A stretch of DNA of 64,000 nt from Chinchilla lanigera (GCF_000276665.1 NW_004955467.1:1205947-1269946); one strand, 5' to 3'. Positions 50,586 through 64,000 are shown, counted from the first letter of the stretch. A program made the numbers and translations. Notes: generated from the letters alone by a model not told the origin.

Positions 50586-51088
50586 AAAGGAGGTTTCCTT
50601 GTGTACCTCCCCTAATCAAGAGTTTTCTCTGGCTTGGGGTAGATGTCAGAGATTTCAAGCTAAGAAGCACTTGACACTGTTGATGGTCTTGGGGGCGGTG
50701 CTTGAAAAGGATCTAAGAGGGGGCCCCAGGATACAGAAGGCAAGAAAGGAGCTTTTCAGCATCTAAACATCAGAGTTCTGGGGGTTGGGGGTTGGGGCGT
50801 CACTCAGTGGTAGGGTCCTTGCCTACCATGGGCAAGTCCTCGGATTCCAGTCCCAAAACCAGGGTTAAAGAAAGAAAGAAAACTGGGTGCTGTTGTCAAC
50901 ATAGAAGTAGTTTTGATTCATGGCAGTTTCTGGGAGAAACATCATATGGACACTTCCAGCACTGACCTGAGCCAGTCAGTCAAGTGAGTACTGACTGTGG
51001 AATGACCAAACCAGCTTTAGATCAAGGTGGAAGTGAGGAGAAGGGGGTCACCAACTAACCTTATTCATACACACACTCAAAGAATATA

Positions 51089-51405
51089 CAGTCATCCCTC
51101 TGTATGCACAGGGATTGATTTGAAGATTTCTCAAGGATACCAGAATTGATGGAGGCTTACGTCCCTTATATATAGTGTTGTATTTGCATATTACTATCCA
51201 TGTCCTTCATATACTTTAAAGCTTGTATCTCACATTACCTAATACAATGTAAACACTATGTAAATAGTTCATTATACTGTGTTGTTTAGGGAGTAATGGC
51301 AGGAAGTCTGTACATGTGTAATACAGGTGCAGTTTCTTTTAATACTGACTGTACTTCCAGTCTGAGATTGGTTGAACCCACACCTGTGAGTACAGAGGGT
51401 TTGCT
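51089..51405 (+). mobile_element. Tigger-related MER2-like DNA transposon
   Basis: The ends cagtcatccctctgtatgca and gtgagtacagagggtttgct are imperfect inverted repeats. Inside, acctaatacaatgtaaacac and actatgtaaatagttcatta match this non-autonomous family as I recall it. Confidence 0.65.
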
Positions 51406-52099
51406 AGGTGCTGTGCTCAGCAGCTAGGTCTACATCTCCAAAAGTGGGGTAGGTCAGGATAGTGGGGCAGACAACAAAGAAAGAACACAAAAAAGGAAGG
51501 GAATAGGCCCCAGGGCTCTGCAGAGAATTAGAAGCAAGCAAAAGTGTAGGGGCGCTCTGGACAAGAGAGGCCTGTCTGAGCCAACATTTGTACTGTGACA
51601 AGAGCAGTAAGAAGAGCCAGCCCAGTGGACATGGATCGGGTGAAATCTCAGGCAAGGAACAGTTAGTGCAAAGGCCTTGGGCAGAAAGAACTTGTTATGT
51701 TTGAGAGGCAGAGTGAAGAAGTAGTAGCTGGGGATAACAGCCAAGTGGATATGCAGTGGGTAGGGCTGAGATTGGAGAGGTGAGCATTTGAATAATGGGT
51801 TTATTACTTCTGGTAGAAATAAGGTTGGAGGCTCCTGGGTTGGTGTGCACCCTCAAAGCAGAGGTGGTAACTTGCCCTTTGCCGTACCCCAGCCGGAACC
51901 GTTATGTGACGTCCTGTAACCACTCACTTGCCTTCAGTTGTGTTTGTTGTTTACAGCCCTGCCTTCCAGAGTTTTGAGTAACCTCTGTGTCACAGGCTCT
52001 GAAAGCTACCTATGCCTCCAGATCCTTGAGCTTAATATAGTGAACTCCATATGAGTTAAAAGATTTATTTTAAATTAATAACTATAATATGAATAGCTG

Positions 52100-52560
52100 T
52101 GATGACTGTATTGCTGATGTCTGAAGATGTATTGAAAGGAACAGTTCATGCTTAAAATTTTTTATGTGCTGACCAATTTTGGATGCTTATATCTGATAAT
52201 CTGAGCAACTGATTTGAAGGGAACAATATGCAGTGGAACTAACATGGTGAATTCCTACCATCTTGTCTAGTGAAACTCTGTATTATCGCTAATGTTTTAT
52301 CTAATAATTATTTTCTTACTCTCTTTAATGGTTTGAGCAATCTTCCATTCTCACATCTGGTAATCTGAAAAGTGTAGTTGAAGATAACAATATGTAGTAC
52401 AACAACCACTGTTAATTCCTGTCATTTTGCCTTGAAACCCTGTTTCACTTTAAATGTTCTTGCTTTGGTTTGTTTATGTTTGTGATGCTGGTGTGCTGCT
52501 ATTGTTCTTTTTTTTTTTTTTCCTCATTTACTACTCTCTTTAAAATTAAATTTAAAAAAT
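52100..52560 (+). repeat. unidentified repeat with internal units, copy 2
   Basis: Two units are clear. One has gataatctgagcaactg then aattcctaccatcttgtcta near 52190-52260. The other has ggtaatctgaaaagtgtag then aattcctgtcattttgcctt near 52350-52430. The stretch ends in actctctttaaaattaaa. The same elements in the same order are at 1-515. Confidence 0.6.
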
Positions 52561-54479
52561 AACTATAATTATAAATAAAATATTAACATTATTTAAATTA
52601 AATGTTAAAATTGTTGGTTGTCAAAGAAATGCAAACGAAATTTCATTACTTATTCTATTAGTTTTTTTTTTAACAATGAAGTGATCAAAATGATAATCCT
52701 GCTGTACCAGTATTTGCAGCGCACGTGGATGGCAGGTTTGGGAAGAAAATTTAGCAACATGTATCATGAATCACACTGGGCGTGATGGTGTACACCTATG
52801 ATCCCTCAAGGGACTGAGGTAGAAGGATTGCCAAGAGTTCAAGGCCAGCCAGGGCTACATAGTGAGACCCTATCTCAAAAAAAAAATGCCCTTTAACATA
52901 GAATTAATTTGTATTTCTAGGTATCTGTGTCAAAGAAGTAATCATAGACACCTGTAAAGATGTAATTACAAACAAGTTGAGTATGGTTTTATTTATAATT
53001 ACTTAAAAAGAACTGGATATGTTATAAACTGTTAAACTAACAGTAGGAGAATCATAAAGTATGGCATGTGAATATATATGTGTAAATATATTACTATAAA
53101 ACCTTTAAACATCATGTTTGGGAAATTTAATGGCTCAGGAAAAAGCTTTGTACTACGCCAAGTCAAAGAGCATAAACTGACGTAGCTCAGTCAGAGGTAG
53201 TGCCTACAAGTGTGAGGCTCTGGGTTCAATCTGTTACAAGAAAAAAAGGGGGAAAGAGAGCAGATTCTCAGACAGACTTACAGTATTTCACTTTTGTAAA
53301 GAAATATTGGTGATTGTTTCCTTTTTTTACAGTTTCTACAATGAACATGTATTGCTTTTACTAGAAGAAATAGTTTAAAAAAAATTTTTTTTTTAGTGAT
53401 GAGGCTTGAACCCAGGAGCTCCCTGAACTATATACTCGGCCCCAAAACTATCTTTTTAAAGCAAAGGAGGCAAACACAAAACACCACACGTTACATGATT
53501 CCACTTACATGTAATGTCCATATTAGGCAAATATATAGAGACAGAAAGTAAATCCAGGATTTCAGAGGGTGGAGGCCCCAGTGAATGAAGAGTGACAGGA
53601 AGTGGGGCGGGGCCTCTTCTGGTGTGCTAAGGGTGCACAGGAAGTAGTGTAGTGGTTGCATAGCCTCACGAATGTACTCAAAACTACTAAACAGCATGCT
53701 GTAAAAGGGTGAGGTCTATGGTGTATGACTTACATCCCCCAGAGTCATTATTTATTTAAAAATAATACAAATAGAAGAGCCTAAGTAGGAGGCTGGGAGA
53801 TGGTGGGTGGGGATAGACGAGGAGGGCGGTGAGATAAGAATGCTACTTAAACTACATCTTAAACTGTAACTTCTTTAAAAAGTACATGTTTTACTTTGTT
53901 CATTAAGACATAATTGAAATAAAACAACACAGTAAAACAGAGGCAAGATGTGGTATCTAGTTTTTATTTGGGAGGTGGGTTTCACAAGCAGTCATTTTAT
54001 TGTTGTAACTCAACCCAAATATATTCTTTGCATTGAATTTTATTCTTATATCATTCTTTATAATTTGGAGGTAGAAAGTCTGAGCGAAAAGGTCATAAAG
54101 ATATATCACAGTCAATAATTAAACCAGGTTTTTTTTTCTGAGAAAAAAAGTTTAAAGCAGAAAGCAATACTGATGGAAGGTATGTTCTTTTGGAATTATA
54201 ACACCAGGAATGGGCTTTAGGGTCCTGTTGGGTTGGTTCCCATCCACATCTTTGCTCTCTCACTCCAAACCATGTGACAGTTAACAAGCTAATAATTTTT
54301 TTTAAAATTGTATCTTTTACATTTAAGATATAGCCTGGCATGGTGGCGCATGCCTGTAATCCCAGCACTTAGGAGGCAGAGGCAGGAGGATCACTGCAAG
54401 TTTGAGACCAGTCTGGGCTACAAAATGAGTTCAAGACCCAGCCTGAGCTGCATATCCAGACCCTGTCTCAGAAAGACCA

Positions 54480-54514
54480 AAATTAATTAATTAGTTAATT
54501 AATTAATTTAATTA
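54480..54514. repeat. AATT-rich simple repeat
   Basis: An AATTAATT run forms the tail of the B1 ending near 54480, similar to 32748-32766. Confidence 0.85.
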
Positions 54515-54974
54515 AGATATAGCCATGGATCTAGCTCAGTGGCAGAGTGCCTGCCTGGCAAGCATGAAGTCCAGAGTTTGAGTCCCAGTACCCCCCCAAA
54601 AAACAAAATATAATAAAGTTAAGATATAAACAGAAGATGGATTTTTAAAAACCTAAAAGTGTCCTTATCCTGATTCTCACAAACTGTATGTAACTCATAA
54701 TTTTCTCATTTTGTCATAGTCCCGTTTGTTGTTTGTTTATTTGTTTGGTTTTTTTGTGACAGGGTTTGCTTTGTATAATTCAGGCTGTTCTCACACTCTG
54801 AGCGGTCCACCTGCCTCAGCCTACCAGGTGCTGTGATTACAGACCTATACTATCATGCCCAGCTTCTTATTTTATAAAGATAGTAAAAATGAACATTTTT
54901 TATGATCAAAATTTCTGCCATTTGAAATGGTAAAAATGTGGGTCTGAACAAAAGATAAAAGCTTTTGTTTAGAT

Positions 54975-55202
54975 AAAGTGTCAGTTGACTGTGGCCCAAA
55001 AGCAAATCTAGCCAGCCCACTATGTGTTTTTATAAATAATTTTATTGGAACACAGCCCACCATTCATATACATACTGTCTACTGCAACTTTTGCTGTAAT
55101 TGCAGACCTGAGTAGTGTAATAGAGATCTTTTGGGTAGATGACCTATAAAACCAAAGTTACTTATAATCTGGCTCTTTAAAGAAAATTTGCTGACCCCTT
55201 GC
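54975..55202 (-). mobile_element. hAT-Charlie-type non-autonomous DNA transposon
   Basis: The segments aataattttattggaacaca, gcccaccattcatatacata and aatttgctgaccccttgcc follow the order of a common MER-class hAT element. I do not assign the subfamily. Confidence 0.6.
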
Positions 55203-55839
55203 CTTAGATAAATCTAGGAAAGAGTTCTTGTTACTCAAATCCTATTTGGTTCTTGCTTTTCAAATACTAAGCAAGGATTCAGCAGCCAAGGGATTTACTT
55301 GAAAGTTTATATATGTAGTTTCTGATTTTGTATTATAAGAATTCAGGTAGTGTGGATACCTACATCATCTCTAATGGACAAAATGACATCTTTAAGCCTG
55401 ATTTTAACATGGTTTTTCTCTTCTGAAGAAAGAAAACAGCTTTTGTGTTGTCCAAACTGCATCTTCTTTTGAATCTGGACAGCTTCCATACTGCTGGCAA
55501 CTTCTGTTTTTCAGTCTCTGAATTCTCACAGATAAGAACTGAAATATGCTTATCCCATAGCAAGCAGCCTATGAAATATCAGATCCTTTGGGCTCTGTGT
55601 GTTTTCTTTTTTGAGACAGATCCCTTGAGGACTACAATTATAAAAATAAAAACTCTTTTTGGTACTCTTTTAACTCTCATCAGAGAAGCCCTTTTCCTGA
55701 CTTCATTACAAAAATAGATTCCCAAAGCCAGGCGTGGTGGCACACACCTAATAATCCCACAGGCATTGGGAGGCTGAGGCAGAGGATTGCTGCAAGTCTG
55801 AGGCCAGCCTGGGCTACATAATGAGACCCTGTTTCAAAA

Positions 55840-55881
55840 ATAGATAGATAGATAGATTGATTGATTGATTGATTGATTGAT
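55840..55881. repeat. (GATA)n-(GATT)n microsatellite
   Basis: About four GATA units pass directly into about six GATT units at the tail of a plus-strand B1. Confidence 0.93.
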
Positions 55882-58800
55882 TTCCAGTAGGAAATGAGTG
55901 TCATCCTAGGGTTCTATAGAGGCCACTTTTCACCCATCCTCTCTGGTTCTCTGCAGCTTATGACACAGTGATTTGTGAAGACATTTTAAATGGCATATGC
56001 CTTGGCTTACAACTGATGCAAGAGTAGAATTTGCTGGAAAATAAAGCCAATGGTCCTTATTTCCCAAATGGCAGTAGACACACAGTCTCCTCGTGATCCT
56101 TCTAGTTTGTTTTCTCCCTCGAGCTGGAATGCTTCAGTGCACCCTCCCCACTCCTGGGTGTGTGTGCATGCCTTCATCTGTGAAGCTTTGAGCCATAAGA
56201 ATGACTTTCTGAGCAAAAATGTCAAGAGAAAGGGTGCAAAAAGACCTGTGAGGTGGTTTGTACAACAGCTGGGGAGGGACTCACACCTTCACCTGCAGTG
56301 AGCTGGAGCCTGATCTGCATGGAGCCTTGGACAACTAGTAATTCATGCCCATGAGATCATAAACTTCTAACGTTATGTTATTTTTAGTGATTTTTTTTCA
56401 TGACTCAGTTGCCTGGTACTCGAACGTGGATTACTGCAGTGCTCAGGCATGGACTGCATGGGTGACAGTGGGGAGAGGATACAGTGCCCACTTTGCTTCC
56501 TGTACCTCCCACCCACAGTCAGTTAAACTGAAACCCAAGTGTGCTTTGGTTACTTGGTGAGTAAAGTGCAATGATGACCAGTAGCAGTATTTCAACCTAC
56601 CTTCACTTGTGTGTGCCTGTGAAGACAGATGTTTATTGTTATTATGCAGACATGTAAGTTTCCCTATTTGGTTATTAAACTTGGGCAACCACTTCCATCG
56701 AACTGGATAGACATTGATGCATTAGTTTCACAAAAATAAGGTCAGATATCCCACTAGTTTTATGTTCATGTTGCCCTTCTTTTTTAATGTTACAGTGAAA
56801 AATATTTTAGAATAAAATTTTGTTGCTTATATATACTAACTTTATCATGTATTTTATACGCAGCCTAAAGCAATTCCTCTTCACTCAGTGAGGCCCAAAT
56901 AAGCCAAAAAGTTGAACACTCAGAGACCACAGAAGCAGCTGTCACAGTCTAGGATGGGCCCATCAGCCCATTCTCAGGAGTGCTGGAAATAAAACTGAAA
57001 GATGATAACACTGTGAGAAACCTGGATGCTGTTGGCAGCCGTGTTTTTGCCGCCGTGCAGAAAAGAGTGAATGTAGCAGACCCAGTGTGGCTGTCCTTAT
57101 AAAGGCTGCTCACATGGCTAGCACTTGCAGGATTCCCCCACCCTATTTGATAAGAGTGGCTCACTGTGCCGAAACTGTTTTCAAACAATAGTCTGTGCTA
57201 AATGACTGTTTTCCTCCTGGATATCTGGAATGTGGCATGTGCTAGGCAAAGGGGCAGGCGCCTGCGGGACCAGTCCCCAGGGAAACCTGGACACCAGGTC
57301 ATTAACGGCTTCCCAGATCAGCATTTCATGCACGTTGCTGCAGCCACTCGGTGAGGGATTGAGCATGTCCTCTGATTCCTCTGGAGAGGACTCTGAGAAG
57401 CTTATCCTGCGTCCTCTGGACTTCATTCCATGTGTCCTTTTCTTTTGCTGATGTTCTTTATGGTGCTGGGCATAGAACTCAGGACCTCACATGTGCTATG
57501 CAAGGGTTCTGCCATTGAGCTACATCACTGGCCCTTTTTAAAATTTTATTTTGCAACACAGTCTCACTGAGCTGCCAAGACTTACCTCAAGTTTGTGAAC
57601 CTCCTACTTCAGTCTCCTGGTACCTAAAGTTACAGGCATATGCCACCATGCCTGGCTCTTCACTGGTTGGGTTTTATGTCATTTCACTATGATAGATCTG
57701 TGAACTATAGCAGCTCTGAGCAGCTGTGACTCCCTCTTAAGTCGCATGAGTCTTAGCAATTGTTGGACCTGGACTCTTTGTTTTAGCTCTCACAAGAAGT
57801 GAAGTCTGGCACAACCTGCATGGGCCTTGGTGACGTCATGTTGAAACCAAGAAGCCACATAGAAAGGCCACATTTTGTATGATTCCTTTTATATGAAAGA
57901 TGCCAAATAGGAAAATGCATAGAAAAAAAGGCAGACTCATGATTGTCAGGGGCCAAGGAGAAGAGGGAGGGAGTGTGAAGTATTGCTTCATAGGTACAGG
58001 TGACCTTTTGGGGAGATGAAAATGTTCTAGAACTAGGTAGAGGTGGTGGCTGAACAACACTGTGGGTGCACTAAAAGCCGCTGCTGTCTTGTACACTTTA
58101 AACAAGTTTAAAATGGCAAAATTTTGTTACAAAATTTTACCTCAATTTTTATAAGTAAAAATGCCATGGTGGATATCATGCCTTTTGTGTTTGTGCTAAG
58201 CATCGGTGAAATTGTTCTGTTTTTGTAAAATGAATACCTAGAAATGAGTTTACTTTGTGAAACAGTATGTTGGTGTCTCCATTTTTCCATCTGTTATCAA
58301 ATTGATTTTCTGTAGAATTACTCTGTTTATACTTCCATAGACAATATATGATTGTGGATTCTCTATTCTGAATCAACATTTTTGATCTTTTTCAGTCTGA
58401 GGGGAAAAAATGACATTTCTTCTAATTTTTCGTTATAGTTTGTTAATCCTCTATTTTTCTTTCCTGTGTGTATTTCTTCTGTGAATTACTCTGCTAGTAA
58501 TTTTCTGTTTGTGTGGTCATTGTTTTTCCTCAAAATGAGGGCTTTTTTCAGAATTGGTTTGGTTTGGTTTGATTCAGTTGGTTTCAGTTTGGGTTGTTTT
58601 GTTCTGTTGGTTTTTTTTTTTTTTTTTTAAACTGGGTCTTGCTGTTCAGGCTGGCCTCAAACTCATGGCAATCCTACTGCCTCAGTCTTCTGAGTGCTAG
58701 GATTACAGGCCTGTGCCATCTCTGATTTGGCTTTTTAAGAGACAGAATCTCACTCACTATGTAGCCCAGGCTGGCTTCAAACTCTCAGTGATCCTCCTGA

Positions 58801-59194
58801 GTGTTGGAATTGTAGGTGCACACTACCACACCATCTTTCTCCTTTTATGATCTTGTGTATCTCATAATTTTTCTTACTCCTACCCCCCTTTTTGGGGGGG
58901 TTATTACAGGTTGAACCCAAGGTCTCACTGAGCTATATCCCTAACCCTTTTTAAAAAAATTTTTCAGACAGGATCTCCCTGTCACTAAATTGCCCAGGCC
59001 AGGCTTGAACTTTTCAGTCAGCCTCCCAGAGTGCTGAGGTTATAGGCATATGCCACTATAATGACAGATACTTTAATATATCATCTTTTTTTTAATCTCA
59101 TCTTTAAATATGATTGTTGTATTGTGTTTTGATAAATACTCTCTTAACTAAAGGAAGCTCACTTCTCTTTTGAGCTTAATGAGAGGATTTTTTT

Positions 59195-59285
59195 GTTTTG
59201 TTTTGTTTTATACTGGGAATCAAACACAAGGCGTTGCGCTTGCCAGGCAGGCGCTTGTGCCACTGAGCTATATTCCAGGCCCCTG
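59195..59285 (-). repeat. ID SINE
   Basis: tatactgggaatcaaacaca, gcttgccaggcaggcgctt and gctatattccaggcccc give the reverse ID body. tgagagga flanks both sides. Confidence 0.88.
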
Positions 59286-60644
59286 AGAGGACTTTTTAAA
59301 TCCCTTAAATAAATGAGAATTATATCAATTACCTCTTTGTCATTTACTGAAATGTAAGTATGATTTTTAAAATTTTCTTCCCAAACTGAGGATGTAGTTC
59401 AGTGGTAGAGTATTTGCCTACCATGTTCAGGTCCCTGGAGTAGGTCCCAGCACTGCAAAAGCAAAAAATCAAACATCATTTCTTTTCCTTTAACCCACTA
59501 ATACAATTAACAACATAGATATGTTTCCTAGTGGGAAAATGTATATTCCAGGAAGCAGAATTCCAACTTGGTCGTAGAGTATTGTTCCAAGGGGAAAACT
59601 TCCACTCGATTATGGTTATTCTTTAATACAAAGAATATTGTTTTATGTTCTGTTAGTAATAAAGGAACATTTGGCTTGTCATTGTATGGTTTAGGTATAA
59701 ATGAAGTTTTGTATTTTATAATAAGGTCTGGCTTTTTTGTTATGATGTTTACAAGCACTAAAACCTTACATATACATATTGCAGAATACAGTAGATATTT
59801 TACTGCCTTCTGTGAATAAGTTTGGTGACAGAATTAATTCTGAACCAAAGGAAGTGTTTTCTACTCTGAATATAAGACTCTGATGCTCCAGACTGACCAG
59901 TGATAACCTAATTTTTTAAAAAATGTTGGGTAGCAATTGGGAAACCTTTAATGTGAAAATTCCAGACAATTTCTGTGTTCTCTAAAAATGAATACTTAAA
60001 TACTTAAATTTTCCTTGAGACCAAATGTTCTTTTCTTCTAGTGCAAGTCATCTGAAAGGACCCTTTAGTTGCACAGATACAGAGCACCCTCCACTCCTTG
60101 CCTGTCACATGTGTGTGCCAAAGCCCGCCCTTGGTCCCTGAGCCTGGCTAAGGGATGGAGTGTATTCTTCACTTCATGGCCCATTGATCTGTTGACTTCT
60201 AATTGAAGTGTGTTGAGGTCTTAACTCTAACTTTGAGTTTGGTCATAATCTTTGATTCCGGAGTTTTTGTTTTAGATATTTTCAACCATGAAGATTCCTA
60301 GCATTTATACCTTCTTGGTAGGTTACGACTGTTACTTCAGTTAATCCTTTCAAGTAAAAAATTTACATTTTACGATATCAATATAATGCTGATATATTTA
60401 CATTTATAGTATGTCAATATGTGATATAATTTACATTTATTATATTTATAATGTTTCCATTTATTTGTATGAGGTCATTATATTTCCTTTATTTTCATCC
60501 TTTTTTAGTCATTTGTTTCAGGTGTATTTCTTAGTTTAGCTTTAATCTGAAACCTCTAGCAGGAAAATGTAACCCATTCACATATTCCTGTGGCTATGAC
60601 TATGTGTTTTATCTTGTTCTTGTTATTTTATTTGCATTTGTAGG

Positions 60645-60740
60645 GCGCTGGGGATTTAGCTCAGCGGCACAGCGCCTGCTTGGCAAGCATAAAGTCATGA
60701 GTTCAATTCCAGGTACCTGAAAAAAAAAAAAAAAAGAGAG
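60645..60740 (+). repeat. ID SINE
   Basis: The body gcgctggggatttagctcag through attccaggtacctg has an A-rich tail. Copies of tatttgcatttgta flank it. Confidence 0.92.
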
Positions 60741-61164
60741 AAAGAGAAATGAGATTATTTGCATTTGTAACATACTTACTGATTTCCTTTATCTAGATTT
60801 CCAGTCATCTCATGGCTACATGATAAGGTATATGGGTTGAAAAGGTGGGAAGATACGTGCAATCTTGACTGAAAGCTGAGGAGCCTATGGGGGTAATTGT
60901 GAGGTTTAAAGTTAAAGTCAATTTTTGTTAAATTTGAGCAGAATAAACATCTTTTCCAATCAAACATCGACAGCAAAAATTTTAATATACAGCTCTAGAG
61001 CCAATTACATTTATGAGAAAAGGTTAAGCTGGCTTTGTTGGACCCAGAAATCAGAGTTGGAAACACAGCCTAGGCCCAGTTGCTCTTACCAGGGACACTT
61101 CCTAGGGAAAACAGGAAGTGTGTGCCTTATGCATGGGCTGGGCCAACAGGTGACTGTCACCAGG

Positions 61165-61320
61165 TATGTCAGTCCATTTTCTGACCATTTTCTTAAAGTA
61201 CATGAGGCTGGGTACTTCATAAAGAAAAGAGTTTTATGTAGGTCACGGTTGTGGAAGTTTGGCCTGTGGCATCAACATCAGCTTAGCTTTGGTGAAGGCC
61301 TTATGGCAGATGGCATCACT
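61165..61320 (-). mobile_element. MaLR-type LTR fragment
   Basis: gtcagtccattttctgacca, gaggctgggtacttcataaa and gaaaagagttttatgtaggt match the end of a MaLR LTR in reverse. A minus-strand B1 follows. Confidence 0.6.
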
Positions 61321-62479
61321 TTTTATTTTAGTTTAGTTTAGTTTTGTTTTGTTTGTTTTTTGAGACAGACTCTGTAATTCAGGCTGGCGTTGAACTTGTG
61401 GCAATCCTCCTGCCTCAGCCTCCTGAGTGCTGGGCTTACAGGAGTGGACTACCATACCTGGCTATCTCTAAATATTTTTAAAAGCTAGAAGAAAGGATTT
61501 TGAATGTTTTCTCTGCCAAGAAATGATAAACATTTGAGGAAATAGACATGTTAACCCTAATTGGAACGATAAAATATATACATGTGTGGAAACATCCCAT
61601 GGCATCCCATAAATGTATACACTTTTTATGTAACAGTTAAAGGTAATTTTTTAAAAACTGTCAGTGTACATGTTTTCATATATGTAGAAATATTGGATCT
61701 AATGCCAGTGTTAGGAAGTAAAATAATATTTTCAAAATAAAATATTATAAGAGTGTTTCCTCCTGTTAGGAGCTGAGGTTAATTCAGAGCATCCTCATCC
61801 TCTTTCCTCCTGTGGGCCGTCAGTTCAGGCCAAGGGCCTGTGAGGTTCAAGTGTGCTCAAAGTGTGAACCAGGCCATCTACCAGGGAGCATGTTCGTCGA
61901 TTTAGATGATAACAACACCAAGCGAGTCTGTGCTCAGCATTTTTTCCCATTTTCTTATGCATAAAATGTTCATTTGGGGAAAAGAAGAGTCTAGTCACAA
62001 GAGGCTCATGCTTTCAGAGACTGAACTAGTATTTTTAAGATTGGGAAGTTCACATTGGGTTGAAGGTTATTTGTCTCATATAAATTAAACTTGGTCTCAG
62101 AATAGAATTCTTAGGATAAATTCCTGTTATTAGGTATGGTTTTCTTAATAAGTACAAATATAGAAGGGCTGCTTCCTTTAAAATTCTGCTCTCTTACTCA
62201 AAATACTGTTTGGAGTGGTAGAGCCTCATAATATGACCAAAATCAAGCTGTTTTCTAAAACTTTGTACATTTCCTTTATGAGTTATGTCTTTCCACCCTG
62301 GTGATGTAGGTCTAATTCAGTTGGCTCCAGAGTCTGTAAGGCTTTTGAAGTAATGGTAGCTGGTAGTCTCCCAGTCAGAGCAGTAGTTCTAGGGGCCTGA
62401 AGTGTCCTTTCTGGGAGTTTTAAGGAAGATGAGGACTTCTGAACCAGCATAGAGTAGGAGGATGTGGACAGGAGAAGGT

Positions 62480-62830
62480 ACACACAAGATCAGGATGGGT
62501 GATCATGGTGCTGCATGGATGAGCCTCAGGACACTATGCTAAATGAAATAAACCAATCACAAAAGGACTCATTCTATGTGATGTAGGGAAATTGTCACAA
62601 GTTGTTAAGGGGGCAGAGTATGAGGTGGAAGAATCTCTTTAAGGGCAATTTGGCAGAACCTATCAAAATTCATTCTATCTGTTTGTAGAGATGTACATGT
62701 AAGAATAATATCACAACAATGGTTTTAGTAACAAAAGACTAGAAGCAACATAAGTGGCCTATTACATCCATCCTGATGATGGATGTATATGTGCCATTTA
62801 GAAGAAAAGAAAGTAGGCCATGGTGATGCA
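62480..62830 (+). repeat. L1 3'-end fragments
   Basis: gatgagcctcaggacactat, gctaaatgaaataaaccaat and cacaaaaggactcattctat are typical of the L1 end. A second piece follows at about 62690-62790. Confidence 0.65.
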
Positions 62831-62834
62831 CAGT

Positions 62835-63060
62835 AGAACTAGCATTCATTGACTATTTGCCGTATGACAAAGATTACCCTAAATGCTTTACCTGTTATTG
62901 GCACATTTCATCGTGACTGCAGTCCTGTGAGGCATTTGTTCTGCATCCATCTAAAGGGTACAGAAACTTAGGGCATAATTGCACAGTAATGGTTATCCCA
63001 GTAGTAAGCGACAGAGCCAGGATTTACCTCGTGCCCTCTGACTTCAGAGTGTGGTCTCCT
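62835..63060 (-). repeat. MIR SINE
   Basis: gcattcattgactatttgcc, ctaaatgctttacctgttat and gtaagcgacagagccaggat follow the MIR order in reverse. Confidence 0.7.
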
Positions 63061-63194
63061 CACCTCCTCACCAAAACTGTCTTTCCACATCCATGTGTGT
63101 CTGGTGAGGGTGCAGAACATGCCACCATGTGCACACAGTACATGTGCTGGCCTGCCTGACTTTCTCTGAGGATGGCAGCCCAGGAGAGACAGGC

Positions 63195-63310
63195 CACATG
63201 TGGCTGTTGGGCACTTGACAGGAGACGGATGGGGCTGGGAAGCTGAAGTTTTAATCTTACTTAGTTTCAGTGGGTCGGTGGCTATTGTATTAACCAGTGC
63301 ACAATAGAAT
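63195..63310. mobile_element. hAT-type DNA transposon fragment
   Basis: gccacatgtggctgttgggc and tggctattgtattaaccagt are the two ends expected for a MER20-like hAT element, separated by decayed sequence. Confidence 0.45.
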
Positions 63311-63419
63311 ATATGTGGAAATAGACAAAAGAAAAGATCATTACATCTTCTGGTTTTCAAACCTTACTTCTACAGAAATGTGAGTTGGAAAAACAGGTTC
63401 TATAACTGATCATTTCAAA

Positions 63420-63525
63420 ACCACTGATTACAAGCAAGCTGCTTCATTTGAGAGATGAGGAAACTAACAGCCAGAAAAGTTGAGTCATTTTCCTGAAGTC
63501 ATAATCACACAGCTGCTTTCATAAT
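63420..63525 (-). repeat. MIR fragment
   Basis: gagagatgaggaaactaaca and ataatcacacagctgctttc match the MIR core in reverse. Confidence 0.55.
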
Positions 63526-64000
63526 GGAGGAAAGAGGAACTGGTCACAGTTTGGATTACTTTTTCCTCATTAGTTTACATTTTGGTAAAAGGCAAAAGAT
63601 TTATACAATCTGAAGAGAAACCAGCATATTACTAGTTTACATTTTGGTTTGCCAGTGTTTGCTTTAATCTGATTATCAGCTCAATAAAGGAAAGAAAAGA
63701 GTCCAGACTTTTGTTTCTTAGAACTACATGGGGACTGTCTTCAACTTGCTTGTTCTTGGAGCACAGACTGCAGCATGCCTTCTCCCCATGCCAGACCCAG
63801 GTGTGTCTTGCTCTGCCTATTCCGTTGCATGCAGTGAGCCGTAAGGGCCCATCAGTCATACCTCTTGTATTTGTCTGTCCATTGCCACTTTATACATGGA
63901 GGGGCTTGATAACTATCTGCTGACTGTAATTATGGTTATAAGAGCTATGAGTTGGTTCTACTCCCAGCTCAGAAAATTGAACCATTAGTGCAGATAGTTC

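Noticed and set aside
60925..61341. Open frame of 138 codons
   Set aside because: It crosses a MaLR LTR fragment, has no recognisable domain and no conserved neighbours.

Overview
This is a mammalian nuclear DNA window from inside one large gene. The SINE content points to a rodent: about 30 tRNA-derived ID-type SINEs and about 45 7SL-derived B1/Alu-like SINEs, many with the internal duplication typical of rodent B1. I saw no B2 or B4 elements, which argues against mouse, rat and hamster. The young ID copies end in an unusual GGTACCGG motif. A Castorimorpha rodent such as beaver is my best guess, held loosely. There are no bacterial genes, CRISPR arrays or viral genomes.

The only protein-coding gene I can support is SPECC1 (cytospin-B/NSP5) on the + strand. 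Eight internal coding exons were assembled from splice sites and protein similarity: 11397-11604, 15784-15857, 16237-16415, 28647-28792, 29939-30039, 35321-35399, 39664-39820 and 45116-45218. All phases match. They join into 1047 nt, a 349-residue open frame running from the central coiled coil, through a Ser/Pro-rich linker, into the first part of the C-terminal calponin-homology (CH) domain. The 5' exons and the last CH exons lie outside the window.

The remaining sequence is intron. Positions 1-11396 are upstream intron. The largest internal intron is 16416-28646. It holds a strong candidate alternative terminal exon (about 21276-22655) that would end the protein before the CH domain. Exons 28647-28792 and 29939-30039 sit in a SINE-free stretch of about 3.4 kb with a 19-bp inverted repeat. 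The intron 35400-39663 carries a Tigger transposon fossil, and 39821-45115 has a 100-N assembly gap. The last intron, 45219-64000, is a mosaic of old L1, ERVL-MaLR LTRs, MIRs, DNA transposons and SINEs.

The most striking observation is at the exon starting at 15784. An ID SINE has inserted exactly at its 3' splice site, and the 18-nt target-site duplication copied the pyrimidine tract plus AG. Two identical acceptors now lie 111 nt (37 codons) apart with an open frame between them, so the SINE may be translated as part of SPECC1. A second point is a family of roughly 100-160 bp repeat units, unnamed by me, present at both 1-515 and 52100-52560 with similar A-rich 3' ends.
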